Of a DNA stretch of 64,000 nucleotides, positions 42,473 to 50,783 are shown in pieces (the first letter of the stretch is position 1; each line of letters begins with the position of its first letter). Location of the stretch: contig NZ_PXYI01000004.1 of NCBI RefSeq assembly GCF_003012735.1, positions 186,001 through 250,000 on the forward strand. The letters are read 5' to 3'. The position numbers were made by a program, and so were the translations under genes. The stretch is from Allosphingosinicella deserti (lineage in GTDB: Bacteria; Pseudomonadota; Alphaproteobacteria; Sphingomonadales; Sphingomonadaceae). Below the pieces are notes generated by a model. That model ran no database searches and had not been told where the DNA came from. It worked only from the letters and a program-made list of their open reading frames with translations.

Positions 42473-43168
42473 TCAGGCGAGCTTGGGCGGCAGCGCGAAC
42501 AGGGCGATGAAACGGTGGGCGAGATCGCGGTCGCCGGTAATCCGGACCGCCCCGGCGCGTTCGGCTTCGTCCAGCGGCTGCTTGCCGTAGAACAGGCGCA
42601 GCAGCGGCAGCGCGACATCCGCCTCGAAGCGGATGGTACCCTCCGGCCGCTCGGTGCGACGAACCGGCATTGCGCCATCCTTCAGCGCGGCGAGGAAGCT
42701 CTCGCCGGCGAGGGTGAAGCCGACGTCGAGGTCGAGCGCCGGGGCGGCCGCCGGGTCGATCATCGTGCGCAGGCTGAGCATGAAGCTGACCGGCGACAGC
42801 GGCAGCTGGGGATTGTGCGCGGACGAGCGCGCCGCCCAGCGGCCGAGCGCCTGCATCGCCGGCTCGGCCGCATAGCCCCATTCGGTGAGCTCGTAGACCT
42901 GGCTCGCGGCGGGCGGCGGCAGCTTGCGCCGGGTCAGCGCGCCGACCGCCTCGAGACTCGCGAGACGTTCAGTCAGCACCTTGGCCGAGAGGCTGGGCAG
43001 GCTGGCGCGCAGGTCCGAGAAGCGGCGGCCGCCGAGCATCAGCTCGCGCAGGATCAGCATCGACCAGCGCTCGCCGACCAGCTCCATCGCAAAGGCGGTG
43101 CCGCAGGCGTCGTCATACCATTTGCCGTGTTCGATTTTGGCAGGCTCGATCCTGGCGTGCTCGGTCAC
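42473..43168 (-). CDS. HxlR-family transcriptional regulator with SCP2-like C-terminus
   Basis: 231 aa. Residues 15-115 are a winged helix: CGTAFAMELVGERWSMLILR followed by RRFSDLRASLPSLSAKVL, the HxlR signature with its near-N-terminal Cys. Residues 125-231 look like a SCP2/sterol-carrier-type ligand domain, a combination seen in HxlR regulators. Starts GTG at 43168, AAAGGG upstream. Divergent from the VOC pair, which it probably regulates. Confidence 0.9.
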   Translation of the reverse strand: MTEHARIEPAKIEHGKWYDDACGTAFAMELVGERWSMLILRELMLGGRRFSDLRASLPSLSAKVLTERLASLEAVGALTRRKLPPPAASQVYELTEWGYAAEPAMQALGRWAARSSAHNPQLPLSPVSFMLSLRTMIDPAAAPALDLDVGFTLAGESFLAALKDGAMPVRRTERPEGTIRFEADVALPLLRLFYGKQPLDEAERAGAVRITGDRDLAHRFIALFALPPKLA

Positions 43169-43184
43169 CGAGTCGTTCCCTTTT

Positions 43185-43200
43185 GTAACTGTGAAGTTGC
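43185..43200. promoter_or_regulatory. candidate HxlR operator
   Basis: Imperfect inverted repeat GTAACT-GTGA-AGTTGC in the divergent HxlR/VOC gap, 17 bases before the regulator start. Position and symmetry fit autoregulation; the site is not proven. Confidence 0.4.
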
Positions 43201-43293
43201 TTTATGTAAGGATCTGCGTCACGAGTCACAAGCACCGAGTCGCGGCGCCTGCGGGTTGCGGGCTCGAACCTTTGCTCGAGACGGAGGGAGACG

Positions 43294-44088
43294 ATGGCAG
43301 GATTGCCGATCTGGTACGAATTGATGACCGCCGATCTGGCCGCGGCCGGCGCTTTCTACCGCGCGACATTGGGCTGGGAGGTGCCGCCGCAGGGCGAGGC
43401 GATGCCGGGCGGGGTTCAGTACGCGCAGATCGGCCGGGCCGACGGCACTTCTGCGGGCGGGGTGCTGACCCTGTCGCGCGCGATGCAGGATTGCGGGGCG
43501 CGGACACGCTGGATCCCCTATTTCCATGTCGAGGATGTCGATGCTTCGGTGGCGGCGGCCGAGGGGCTCGCCGCCAAGGTGCAGATGCCGCCGGTGAGCA
43601 TGGACGGTGTCGGCCGGATGGCGATGCTCGCCGATCCGCAGGGCGCGCCTTTCTACCTGATGGCGCCGACCCCGCCGGCGGGGCAGCCGGAGGCGAAGAG
43701 CGAGGCGTTCGATCCGTTCAAGGCGGGGCATTGCCGCTGGAACGAGCTCAACACCACCGACGGGGCCGGCGCGCTTGCCTTCTACGAAGCCTTGCTCGGC
43801 TGGACCGCGGGCATGAAGATGCCGATGGGCGCGGCCGGCGACTATCAGTTCCTCGAGCATGCGGGGATCGCGATCGGCGCGATCAATCCGGTGCAGGAGG
43901 GCCCGTCGCACTGGCTGCCGATCTTCGGTGTCGCCAACATCGAGGCGGCACGCGCCGCCGCGACCGAGACCGGGGGCAAGGTGACGGTGGACCTGCAGGA
44001 GATACCGGGCGGGGAATTCGCCCTCAACGTGGACGATCCCGGCGGCGCGGCCCTCGGCTTCGTCGGACCGAAAGGAGCCTCGCAATGA
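43294..44088 (+). CDS. VOC family protein (two glyoxalase-like domains)
   Basis: 264 aa holding two vicinal-oxygen-chelate domains (about 1-125 and 140-262). The first opens PIWYELMTADLAAAGAFYRA, the second CRWNELNTTDGAGALAFYEA, each followed by a WxAGMKMP/GWEVPPQG-type strand. Such paired-domain proteins are often hydroxylases or resistance proteins acting on small electrophiles. GGAGGGAGACG precedes the ATG. Coupled to the next gene (ATGA) and divergent from HxlR, suggesting an inducible detoxification module. Confidence 0.88.
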   Translation: MAGLPIWYELMTADLAAAGAFYRATLGWEVPPQGEAMPGGVQYAQIGRADGTSAGGVLTLSRAMQDCGARTRWIPYFHVEDVDASVAAAEGLAAKVQMPPVSMDGVGRMAMLADPQGAPFYLMAPTPPAGQPEAKSEAFDPFKAGHCRWNELNTTDGAGALAFYEALLGWTAGMKMPMGAAGDYQFLEHAGIAIGAINPVQEGPSHWLPIFGVANIEAARAAATETGGKVTVDLQEIPGGEFALNVDDPGGAALGFVGPKGASQ

Positions 44089-44564
44089 GCACCAAAGCCC
44101 TGATCTGCCTGTGGTACGAAAAGGATGCCGAGCAGGCGGCGCGTTTCTATGCCGAGACCTTCCCCAATTCCTCGGTCGGCAAGGTCCATCTGTCGCCGGC
44201 CGACAATCCGTCGGCCAAGGCGGGCGAGCCGCTGACCGTCGACTTCACCGTGCTCGGAATCCCCTGCCTCGGCCTCAACGGCGGGCCGCATTTCCAGCAG
44301 AGCGAAGCCTTCTCCTTCCAGGTGCTCACCGAGGACCAGGAGGAGACCGACCGCTACTGGGATGCGATCGTCGGCAATGGCGGCCAGGAGAGCATGTGTG
44401 GCTGGTGCAAGGACCGCTGGGGCGTGTCGTGGCAGATCACCCCGCGCCTGCTCGCCGACGCGATGGACGGCGAGCCGGAGCGTGCCCGGCGCATCTTCGA
44501 GGCGATGATGACGATGAAGAAGATCGACATCGCGGCGCTGGAGAGAGCGGGGGCGGGAGGATGA
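44085..44564 (+). CDS. VOC family protein, PhnB/3-demethylubiquinone-methyltransferase-like
   Basis: 159 aa, single-domain VOC protein of the PhnB-like group: LICLWYEKDAEQAARFYAET at the start, LGIPCLGLNGGPHFQQSEA, and the characteristic CGWCKDRWGVSWQITPR ending. Enzyme activity is unassigned. The ATG overlaps the previous stop and has AAAGGAG upstream. Adjacent 10-bp perfect hairpin may end the transcript. Confidence 0.87.
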   Translation: MSTKALICLWYEKDAEQAARFYAETFPNSSVGKVHLSPADNPSAKAGEPLTVDFTVLGIPCLGLNGGPHFQQSEAFSFQVLTEDQEETDRYWDAIVGNGGQESMCGWCKDRWGVSWQITPRLLADAMDGEPERARRIFEAMMTMKKIDIAALERAGAGG

Positions 44565-44565
44565 T

Positions 44566-44588
44566 CCTCCCGCGCGGGGCGCGGGAGG
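44566..44588 (+). terminator. hairpin after the VOC pair
   Basis: Perfect 10-bp stem (arms 44566-44575 and 44579-44588) with a GGG loop, two bases past the VOC stop codon. It lacks a T run, so it may stabilise the 3' end or aid rho-dependent termination rather than act alone. Confidence 0.55.
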
Positions 44589-44604
44589 AGGGGCGAATAT
44601 CGAT

Positions 44605-44814
44605 TTACGGCAAATTCCGCTCGCCGGGCAACCTTAGCCTGGTTCGAAGCCGCCGGAGCCGGAGAAGAGATCGATGTTCCTCAAGGCGGATCCGATCATC
44701 TCCGCGCCACGCCATGATGACCACGGCCGCGGCACTTAGAATGGATGGAAGGCGGATGATCACGAGAGCCAAAAGAGCGACCCAGTAGGGGGAGCCGGGA
44801 GGGACGTATGCCAT
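44605..44814 (-). CDS. possible small membrane protein
   Basis: 69 aa from ATG at 44814 (MAYVPPGSPYWVALLALVII...), one strong membrane helix then an arginine-rich tail. No clear ribosome-binding site and no relatives recognised; listed as a possibility only. The rest of the gap, 44815-45126, contains a copy of the 24-bp stretch noted at 39446 and nothing else supported. Confidence 0.35.
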   Translation of the reverse strand: MAYVPPGSPYWVALLALVIIRLPSILSAAAVVIMAWRGDDRIRLEEHRSLLRLRRLRTRLRLPGERNLP

Positions 44815-45126
44815 CTGCACATTCTACGCTTCAGACCGGCCATTTCCACCCGTTGGTCTCGCTTGAATGTGGATAAGCATTGCGGCGGTAAAGGGGATTG
44901 CCGTCCTTGGGGAGCGATCGGACAGCTGTAGCCTGTTCGAAGATCGCGGCTGTGCCTGATCATCTTCTGGTGAACTTCGGTGAGGTAAGCCGAGCACGCA
45001 CCTGGGACATGCATCGGCCTCAAGGCGCCAAGATGATCCGCCGACTGCCCGTCGCCGGCTGCCCAACTCGGCCCCCCAGGCAAGATAAGCAAGATGTCCC
45101 CGCGATTCCTCGTCCGAGAAGGCCGG

Positions 45127-45570
45127 CTAGCTCGGGTTTCCGCGAGGGCGGCGGATCGCGGCGACGATCTCGAAGATCATAGCGCCGGCGTGCACGAGCA
45201 GCGTGAAGGCAAGCAGCAGGAACGCCACGCCCAGCAGCTCGATCGCATGGTCATCCGCCCAGGGAGGCTGAGCGCTCGCAGATTCGAGCACCCAGGCGCT
45301 GGCGAAAAACATCGCGCAGGCGCAGGGGAGGAAGAGCAGATGCACTGCCCATCTCAGCCGGACGCGGTTAGCCAAGCGCCAGCAGTAGAGGGAGAATGCG
45401 ATCGGTCCGATGGTGGCGAACGCGGTGGCCGCGAGCCCAAAAGCGAACATGCCGGTGCTGCTGCTTGAATGGTCATAAAAGTAATAAAAGGGGTTTTCAT
45501 AGCTGTCGATGAACAACATCAGGGCAAGCACGGCCACGATTGCATAAGCGATGCCGCCAACCTTGTTCAT
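45127..45570 (-). CDS. four-helix membrane protein of unknown function
   Basis: 147 aa with about four hydrophobic segments (GGIAYAIVAVLALMLFI; GMFAFGLAATAFATIGPIAF; VHLLFLPCACAMFFASAW; GVAFLLLAFTLLVHAGAMIF). The start is ATG at 45570 because GGGGG is eight bases upstream; a second ATG two codons earlier is too close to it. No known family. Confidence 0.7.
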   Translation of the reverse strand: MNKVGGIAYAIVAVLALMLFIDSYENPFYYFYDHSSSSTGMFAFGLAATAFATIGPIAFSLYCWRLANRVRLRWAVHLLFLPCACAMFFASAWVLESASAQPPWADDHAIELLGVAFLLLAFTLLVHAGAMIFEIVAAIRRPRGNPS

Positions 45571-45881
45571 CGCCATGTCCCCCGGCTGGTTCGTGCCTAC
45601 GGCCGCCAGTCCGCCGCTGCTTGGCAATATTCGCAACGCTGCGGAGCAGAACGAACGCCGGCGACATCGTCTCTGTCCAGGCGGATCGTAGATTCGGAAC
45701 GGCGCGCCCCGTCGCCGAACCTGCGCAACACTGGAAGCTTGCGGCGCCCCGGCTTTATCGGGATGGATTATCGGCGGATCGACGCTCGCTTATGTCCGCC
45801 GGAAAACGGGTCGGTGCGCAACCAGTGCACTTGGTAAAGTGGCACTGTAAGCCCAGGCACGTTGATCTGCTGAGGGCAGGG
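45571..45881. other. intergenic region, nothing recognised
   Basis: 311 bp between two same-strand genes of unknown function; no supported frame, hairpin or repeat. Confidence 0.5.
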
Positions 45882-46412
45882 TCAGAGATCCGGCTGCGCG
45901 GCCGGTGCGACGCCGAGCCGGCGCTCTTCTTCGGCGTAAGCGCGATCGATCAGCTGCCAGCCTTCGTTGGCGACGGCCGTGTTCTGTTCGATTTGATTCA
46001 GCATGCTCAAGACGCCCCGGCAGCTTCGCTCTTCGTCTTGCGGCGCGGCAAGCAAGGACTCGAGCGTTGCCAGCAGAGAGGTGGCGAATTTCTGCGTCTT
46101 GGCGGTATGGGCAACGAAATCCGGATCGGACAGCAATTGTTCGCCAAAGCGCTTGCGATCCTCTTGGGTCCACTTGCCGAGCGCCATCAGCCGCGCGGCG
46201 CGCGCGTCCATGCGAGCCTCAATCTGCTTCGTCGCCTGGCGCAAGGGCTCTATGCCCGTGAGAGCCGCGTCGCCCTGCTGGAGCAGCCGTTTGCGCGCCT
46301 CCGCGTTTCCGCAATCGGTGGCCCGAAGCTCAGGCGGGATGACGACGTCCGGCAGCGGTTCCGCCTGGAGCGCCAGCGTCAGCGCGGTTACGGCGACAAA
46401 GCCGATGATCAT
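45882..46412 (-). CDS. exported helical hypothetical protein
   Basis: 176 aa. The first 17 residues (MIIGFVAVTALTLALQA) are a probable signal peptide. Mature protein is alpha-helical with two cysteines (ATDCGNAEAR and ERSCRGVL) likely joined. ATG at 46412 has GGGGG nine bases upstream; 38 more in-frame codons upstream have no site. Function unknown. Confidence 0.68.
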   Translation of the reverse strand: MIIGFVAVTALTLALQAEPLPDVVIPPELRATDCGNAEARKRLLQQGDAALTGIEPLRQATKQIEARMDARAARLMALGKWTQEDRKRFGEQLLSDPDFVAHTAKTQKFATSLLATLESLLAAPQDEERSCRGVLSMLNQIEQNTAVANEGWQLIDRAYAEEERRLGVAPAAQPDL

Positions 46413-46600
46413 CTCTGCAAATCCCCCTTGATCAGCCTGGGGCTCGCGAAGGGTTGGCTTCACGATATCCGGCGGTCCGAGGCTACCGGGGCTCGGGCGG
46501 GGGCGCAAGCCGGTGAGGCGGGGCATGCCCCCGGGGCTGTGTGCGCATGATCGATTGGCGGCTAATTAGTGGAGTGGCAGCGTAATCCTGCGCTGGATTT

Positions 46601-46644
46601 TAGGGTTCCGGTGACAGTGCGGTAGGGTTCCGGTGACAGTGCGG
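46601..46644. repeat. 22-bp perfect tandem duplication
   Basis: Two identical units, 46601-46622 and 46623-46644, each containing GGGTTCCGGTGACAGTGCGG. A related stretch (GCTGACAGTGC followed by ATTCATG) lies downstream of the intact HAAS gene near 47508-47530. Confidence 0.88.
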
Positions 46645-46672
46645 TGATTCATTCTGGTGCGCATGAGCACCG

Positions 46673-47055
46673 TCACCCGTGCCTTACCTTCGGCATCCTC
46701 GCCATCAGAACCGGCAACCGCGGTCGTGCCTGGGCGACCAGCTCCGCGTCCGGCGCGGCAATGCCGAACGGCCGCGGAGCGGGAATCACCTCGCCGCTGA
46801 CCCAGCGGAACACCGTGACGTTGCGCAGCAAGGCTGCGAACAAGGCGCCAGTGGAGACGAAGGCGTCGAGTTCGGCGAGGAACGGGTGGACGGCGCGGAA
46901 GCGGGAGGATCTCGACCGCGGTGAGGGTGAGCGCGACGTGGCCGCATCGAAAGGGAAGACGAAGGCGAACCAGCCGCGCAGGATGGTACCAAACAGCGGC
47001 CGGTGCCGCGCCGGTGTCGCGGCGGTCGGCGACAAGGGCGGCCCACGCTGAGATC
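46673..47055 (-). pseudogene. decayed 3' fragment of a HAAS-type membrane protein gene
   Basis: Matches the last 125 codons of the intact gene at 47552-48670, but only by switching frames: RRDTG in one frame, then LFGTILRGWFAFVFPF in another, VALTLTAVEILP back in the first, then ELDAFVSTGALFAALL to the common RHG-stop end. At least three frameshifts, no start codon and no 5' half. A truncated, non-functional duplicate. Confidence 0.85.
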
Positions 47056-47174
47056 GACTGCCTTCCTGAGCTTGCTGCTATCGCTCGCAGCAGGGGGCGA
47101 TATTCGACGGCCGGCCGGGAACAAGGCGGGCAGGCTGCCATTCTGGAATCGACGGCTATGGAGGAGATTCCGCA

Positions 47175-47402
47175 ATGACGCCGAGTGTTGGAGATCGATC
47201 GTTCAGTGGCGCCGAGAGCCCGCTGTCGGCGGAGGAACTCGAGAATGAAGCGGAGGAGCACGTCGAAATCGTCGGCACCGATGTCGGCGCCGGGACGAAG
47301 GGCTCCGGTTCGCATCTGCCGGCGAGCGAGGCGGATGCGCTGGACGATGAGGAGGGGAGCCCGGCCGCTCCGTCGTCGGCTGCCATTCTTCCGCCGGATT
47401 GA
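47175..47402 (+). CDS. small acidic protein
   Basis: 75 aa, strongly acidic (segment SAEELENEAEEHVEIVGTD), no hydrophobic core and probably disordered. AGGAG lies eight bases before the ATG. Sits between the pseudogene and the intact HAAS gene. Function unknown; other frames here are open but lack a site. Confidence 0.6.
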   Translation: MTPSVGDRSFSGAESPLSAEELENEAEEHVEIVGTDVGAGTKGSGSHLPASEADALDDEEGSPAAPSSAAILPPD

Positions 47403-47551
47403 GCGGCGGGTCCGCGTCTCGGCGCGTGGCTCGCGCGCAGGGCGCCGACGTCGTGGATTTAAGAGGGTCAACGCAGGACGTGGGTCGCCGCCAGCGTCCC
47501 GCCGGTTACGCTGACAGTGCATCGATTCATGCTGCCCGACGCGTGCGCACG

Positions 47552-48670
47552 TCAGCCCCGCCGCATTTGTGGTGTCCCAGCCATCAATACCCGCAGCCGC
47601 CGTCGGGCCTCTGCGACCAGCTCCGCGTCCGGCGCCGCATTTCCGAACGGGCGCGGCGCGGGGATTGCCTCGCCGCTGACCCAGCGGAACGCCGTGGCGT
47701 TGAGCAGCAGGGCCGCGAACAGGGCGCCGGTGGAGACGAAGGCGTCGAGTTCGGCGAGGAGCAGGTGGTTTCCGCCAAAGGGAAGAACCTTGATCGCCAG
47801 AAAGGTGATCGCGACGTGGGCCGCGTAGAAGGGGAAGACGAAGGCGAACCAGCCGCGCAGGACCGTGCCGAAAACGGGACCGGTGCCGCGCCAGACCCGC
47901 TTGAGGCCGATGTCGCGGCGGCCGACGGCGAGGGCGGCGACCCAGGGCTGAACCCGGAGGAACGCGCAGGAGACGGAGATCAGGACGGCGATCGCGACTA
48001 GGTTACGCACGGTGGCGGCGGGACCGGCGGTGAGGCCGGCGGCGAGGGCGCCCTGCTTCGCGCCTCCGGCAAGGGCGAGCACAAGGATGGAGGCGGAGCC
48101 GAGCATCGCGACCAGAGCGGCGGCGGCGCGCAAGGTGCGTGTGTCGACCGTCCAGGGGCGCTCGTCTTCCGAGAGGAGGATGCGGTAGGCGGCGGTTATC
48201 GCCAGCAGCAGCACCAGCGTGCGCACCAGAAAGATCGGCCAACCGGTGAGGCTGAGCTCCGGCCGGACCTTGTCGAGCCAGAGCAGGAAATTGCTCGAGG
48301 TGAGCACGGTGATCAGCAGCGCGCTGACCAGGAACAGGCCGTTGCGACCGGCGCGCAGGGTGGCGCGGAGTTCGCCGAACAGGGCGCGTATGTCGTGGCG
48401 GCGCGGCGACGCGTAAGCGGGCGGGATCGGGGCGGGGGGCGCGTCGTTGCGGATGGTCGCGGCGCAGAGAAATTGGCCGGCGAGCGTCTCGGCGGTGCCG
48501 ATCTCGGCCAGGGCGGCCCCCAGCGGCTCCGGGCCTTGTGCGGCCCGCTCCGACAGGTGGCCGCGCAGCTCCAGCAGGATCGCCTCGCGTTCGTCCGAGG
48601 CGAGCTCCCAGAGCGCGTCAGCCAGTCGACGCAGGAATCGTTCGGCCTCGGGCGGCAGTCGGTCGGTCAT
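47552..48670 (-). CDS. HAAS domain-containing multi-pass membrane protein
   Basis: 372 aa. Residues 1-65 are a HAAS domain (RFLRRLADALWELASDEREA), the short helical domain that pairs with PadR regulators. Then come about six membrane helices (LFLVSALLITVLTSSNFLLW; IFLVRTLVLLLAITAAYRIL; AAALVAMLGSASILVLALAG and others). Start has GAGGAG upstream and lies inside the 3' end of padR (53-bp overlap), the usual PadR-HAAS operon order. A broken partial copy follows downstream. Confidence 0.9.
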   Translation of the reverse strand: MTDRLPPEAERFLRRLADALWELASDEREAILLELRGHLSERAAQGPEPLGAALAEIGTAETLAGQFLCAATIRNDAPPAPIPPAYASPRRHDIRALFGELRATLRAGRNGLFLVSALLITVLTSSNFLLWLDKVRPELSLTGWPIFLVRTLVLLLAITAAYRILLSEDERPWTVDTRTLRAAAALVAMLGSASILVLALAGGAKQGALAAGLTAGPAATVRNLVAIAVLISVSCAFLRVQPWVAALAVGRRDIGLKRVWRGTGPVFGTVLRGWFAFVFPFYAAHVAITFLAIKVLPFGGNHLLLAELDAFVSTGALFAALLLNATAFRWVSGEAIPAPRPFGNAAPDAELVAEARRRLRVLMAGTPQMRRG

Positions 48671-49004
48671 GAGCGGACTCCTCGATGGCGCCGGTGACGA
48701 AGGCGCTGAATTCGAACCAGGTGCGCTGCATCTCGGCCACCAGCATCTCGCCGTCGGCCGAGAGGGTGTAATATTTGCGTGGGATCCTGGCGTCGTCGGC
48801 CATCACCCAGCGCGCAACGATCTTGCCCTCGCGCTCGAGCCGGGTGAGCAGGGGGTAGAGGGTGCCGTCGGACAGCACCCCGCCGGCGCCGCCGGCCTTG
48901 TCGAGCAGCTCGACGCCGTAACGCTCGCCCTGGCGAAGCAGGCTGAGGACGACGAGTTCGGCCGCGCCCTTGCGGAGCTGGCTCTGCCAGGAGGTGATGT
49001 CCAT
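48618..49004 (-). CDS. PadR family transcriptional regulator
   Basis: 128 aa winged-helix repressor. RKGAAELVVLSLLRQGERYG is the PadR opening helix, SDGTLYPLLTRLEREGKIVA the recognition helix and wing, and PRKYYTLSADGEMLVAEMQR the PadR hairpin. Overlaps the HAAS gene by 53 bp. Candidate operator and a family B repeat lie just upstream. Confidence 0.94.
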   Translation of the reverse strand: MDITSWQSQLRKGAAELVVLSLLRQGERYGVELLDKAGGAGGVLSDGTLYPLLTRLEREGKIVARWVMADDARIPRKYYTLSADGEMLVAEMQRTWFEFSAFVTGAIEESAHDRPTAARGRTIPASTG

Positions 49005-49030
49005 TCGGGCAAGCTATCCCACGATAGATT

Positions 49031-49044
49031 GGTATGCAAGGTAT
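49031..49044. promoter_or_regulatory. candidate padR promoter/operator
   Basis: GGTAT-GCAA-GGTAT direct repeat about 27 bases upstream of padR, in the position of a core promoter. It could be the PadR site; not tested. Confidence 0.32.
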
Positions 49045-49051
49045 TCTCTTC

Positions 49052-49253
49052 ATCCTCCCCGAGATTGCTCGGGGAGGGGGACCGCACGCCAGTGCGGTGG
49101 AGGGGCTATCGGGCGTTCGGAAGAGCGCCGCGAAGTCCTGCCGTGGCATGACGTCTCCGCACATCCTGACAAGTGGCGAGGCGCTGCCCGCGCCGCTTGC
49201 CCCTCCACCAGCTTTCAGCTGGTCCCCCTCCCCGAGACAAGCTCGGGGAGGAT
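49052..49253. repeat. family B paired-palindrome repeat
   Basis: Left arm about 49052-49105, right arm about 49199-49253, inverted copies of the arms at 25795 and 25862 and separated by about 95 bp of unrelated sequence. It fills most of the padR/M28 divergent gap. Confidence 0.86.
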
Positions 49254-49337
49254 TGAGAAGTTGATACCTCACCCCAGAAACCCGCCAGACCCCTGTCGCC
49301 TCTTGCACGCTGCGCGTGCGCGGCGCAGAGGCGGGGG

Positions 49338-50756
49338 ATGAAGCTGCACGCCTTGCTCCTCGCCGCCGCCGTTTTTTGTCCCACCAGCCTTGCACTTGCC
49401 GCGCCGACGCCGCCGCCGCGGGCGATCGCCGATCAGGTCGACGAGGCGCGGCTGCGCGCGATCGTCGAGAAATTGGTGAGTTTCGGGACTCGGCATACCC
49501 TCTCGTCGCAGACCGATCCGAAGCGCGGGATCGGGGCGGCGCAGAAATGGGCGATCGAGGAGTTCAAGCGCTACGCGAAAGCCTGCGGCAATTGCCTCGT
49601 CACCGAGATGCCGTCGCAGGTGTTCACCGGGCGGCGGGTGCCGAACCCGACGAAGATCGCCGACGCGATCGCGATCCAGCGCGGGACGGTCGATCCCAAC
49701 CGGGTGGTGATCATCACCGGCCATATCGACAGCCGGGTCAGCGACGTGATGGACTTCACCAAGGACGCGCCGGGCGCCAATGACGACGGCTCCGGCACCG
49801 CCGCGGTGATCGAGGCGGCGCGGGTGCTGTCGAAGCATAAGTTCCCCTACACGATCGTCTATGCCGCGCTCTCGGGGGAAGAGCAGGGGCTGTACGGCGG
49901 CAAGGTCCTCGCCGAATATGCCAGGGCGCAGGGCTGGGAGGTGATCGCCAACCTCAACAACGACATCATCGGCAACAGCTGCAGCTCCGACGGCGTGTGC
50001 GATGCCGCCCATGTCCGGGTGTTCTCGGAAGGGCCGCGCTGGCAGGGCGGGGAGGCGCTGCGGGCGCCGCTGCGCAGCCAGGGCGGCGAGAATGACGCGC
50101 CGTCGCGCAACATCTCGCGCTGGATGGACGGGCTCGCGGACGATCTCAGCCTGGGCCTCGACGTCCGCCAGGTGTGGCGCAACGACCGCTTCGGCCGCGG
50201 CGGCGACCATACCGAATTCCTGAATGCGGGCTTCCCGGCGGTGCGGATCACGGTGGCGATCGAGAATTACAATTGGCAGCACCAGGATATCAGGGTCGAG
50301 AACGGCGTCGAGTATGGCGACACGATCGACAAGATGGACTTTCCGTACCTGCGCAAGGTCGTGCAGCTGAACGTCGCGGCGCTGGCCGCGCTGGCGAGCG
50401 CGCCCCCGCCGCCGGCGCCGGTCGTCGAAGGGGCGGTGTCGACCGATACCGCCCTGACCTGGGAGCCGGTGAAAGGGGCGTCGGCTTATGTCATCCGCTG
50501 GCGGCCGACCGATGCGGCGAACTGGAGCGAGAGCCTGCGGGTGGACGCCAAGAGCGGGCTCGACCTCGTCGTCACGACCACCGAACGGAACAGCCCGGCC
50601 ACACCGGCGCGGCTGCGGGCGGTGCTGAAGGGTATCAGGGTCGACGATTTCGTGTTCGGCGTGTCCTCGCTGACCGCCGACGGGCATGAATCGCCGGTTG
50701 CATCCGCGGTGCCGGGTGGTGCGTTCCGCCCCTATGTTCCGCCCGCGCAGCAGTGA
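49338..50756 (+). CDS. M28 family zinc peptidase with C-terminal beta domain
   Basis: 472 aa, exported (signal MKLHALLLAAAVFCPTSLAL). Zinc residues follow the M28 pattern: His/Asp in VVIITGHIDSR, Asp in GANDDGSGTA, Glu pair in ALSGEEQGLYGG, Asp in LNNDIIGNS and His in GGDHTEFL. The last 110 residues (LTWEPVKGASAYVIRWRPTD) look like a fibronectin-type beta domain. Periplasmic or secreted aminopeptidase. GGCGGGGG precedes the ATG. Confidence 0.93.
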   Translation: MKLHALLLAAAVFCPTSLALAAPTPPPRAIADQVDEARLRAIVEKLVSFGTRHTLSSQTDPKRGIGAAQKWAIEEFKRYAKACGNCLVTEMPSQVFTGRRVPNPTKIADAIAIQRGTVDPNRVVIITGHIDSRVSDVMDFTKDAPGANDDGSGTAAVIEAARVLSKHKFPYTIVYAALSGEEQGLYGGKVLAEYARAQGWEVIANLNNDIIGNSCSSDGVCDAAHVRVFSEGPRWQGGEALRAPLRSQGGENDAPSRNISRWMDGLADDLSLGLDVRQVWRNDRFGRGGDHTEFLNAGFPAVRITVAIENYNWQHQDIRVENGVEYGDTIDKMDFPYLRKVVQLNVAALAALASAPPPPAPVVEGAVSTDTALTWEPVKGASAYVIRWRPTDAANWSESLRVDAKSGLDLVVTTTERNSPATPARLRAVLKGIRVDDFVFGVSSLTADGHESPVASAVPGGAFRPYVPPAQQ

Positions 50757-50783
50757 CTGCGCGGCTCAGCAGTGAAAGAATGA

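Noticed and set aside
44760-45092. Short minus-strand frame in the VOC/membrane gap
   Set aside because: Cys/Trp/Pro-rich with no site; noise.
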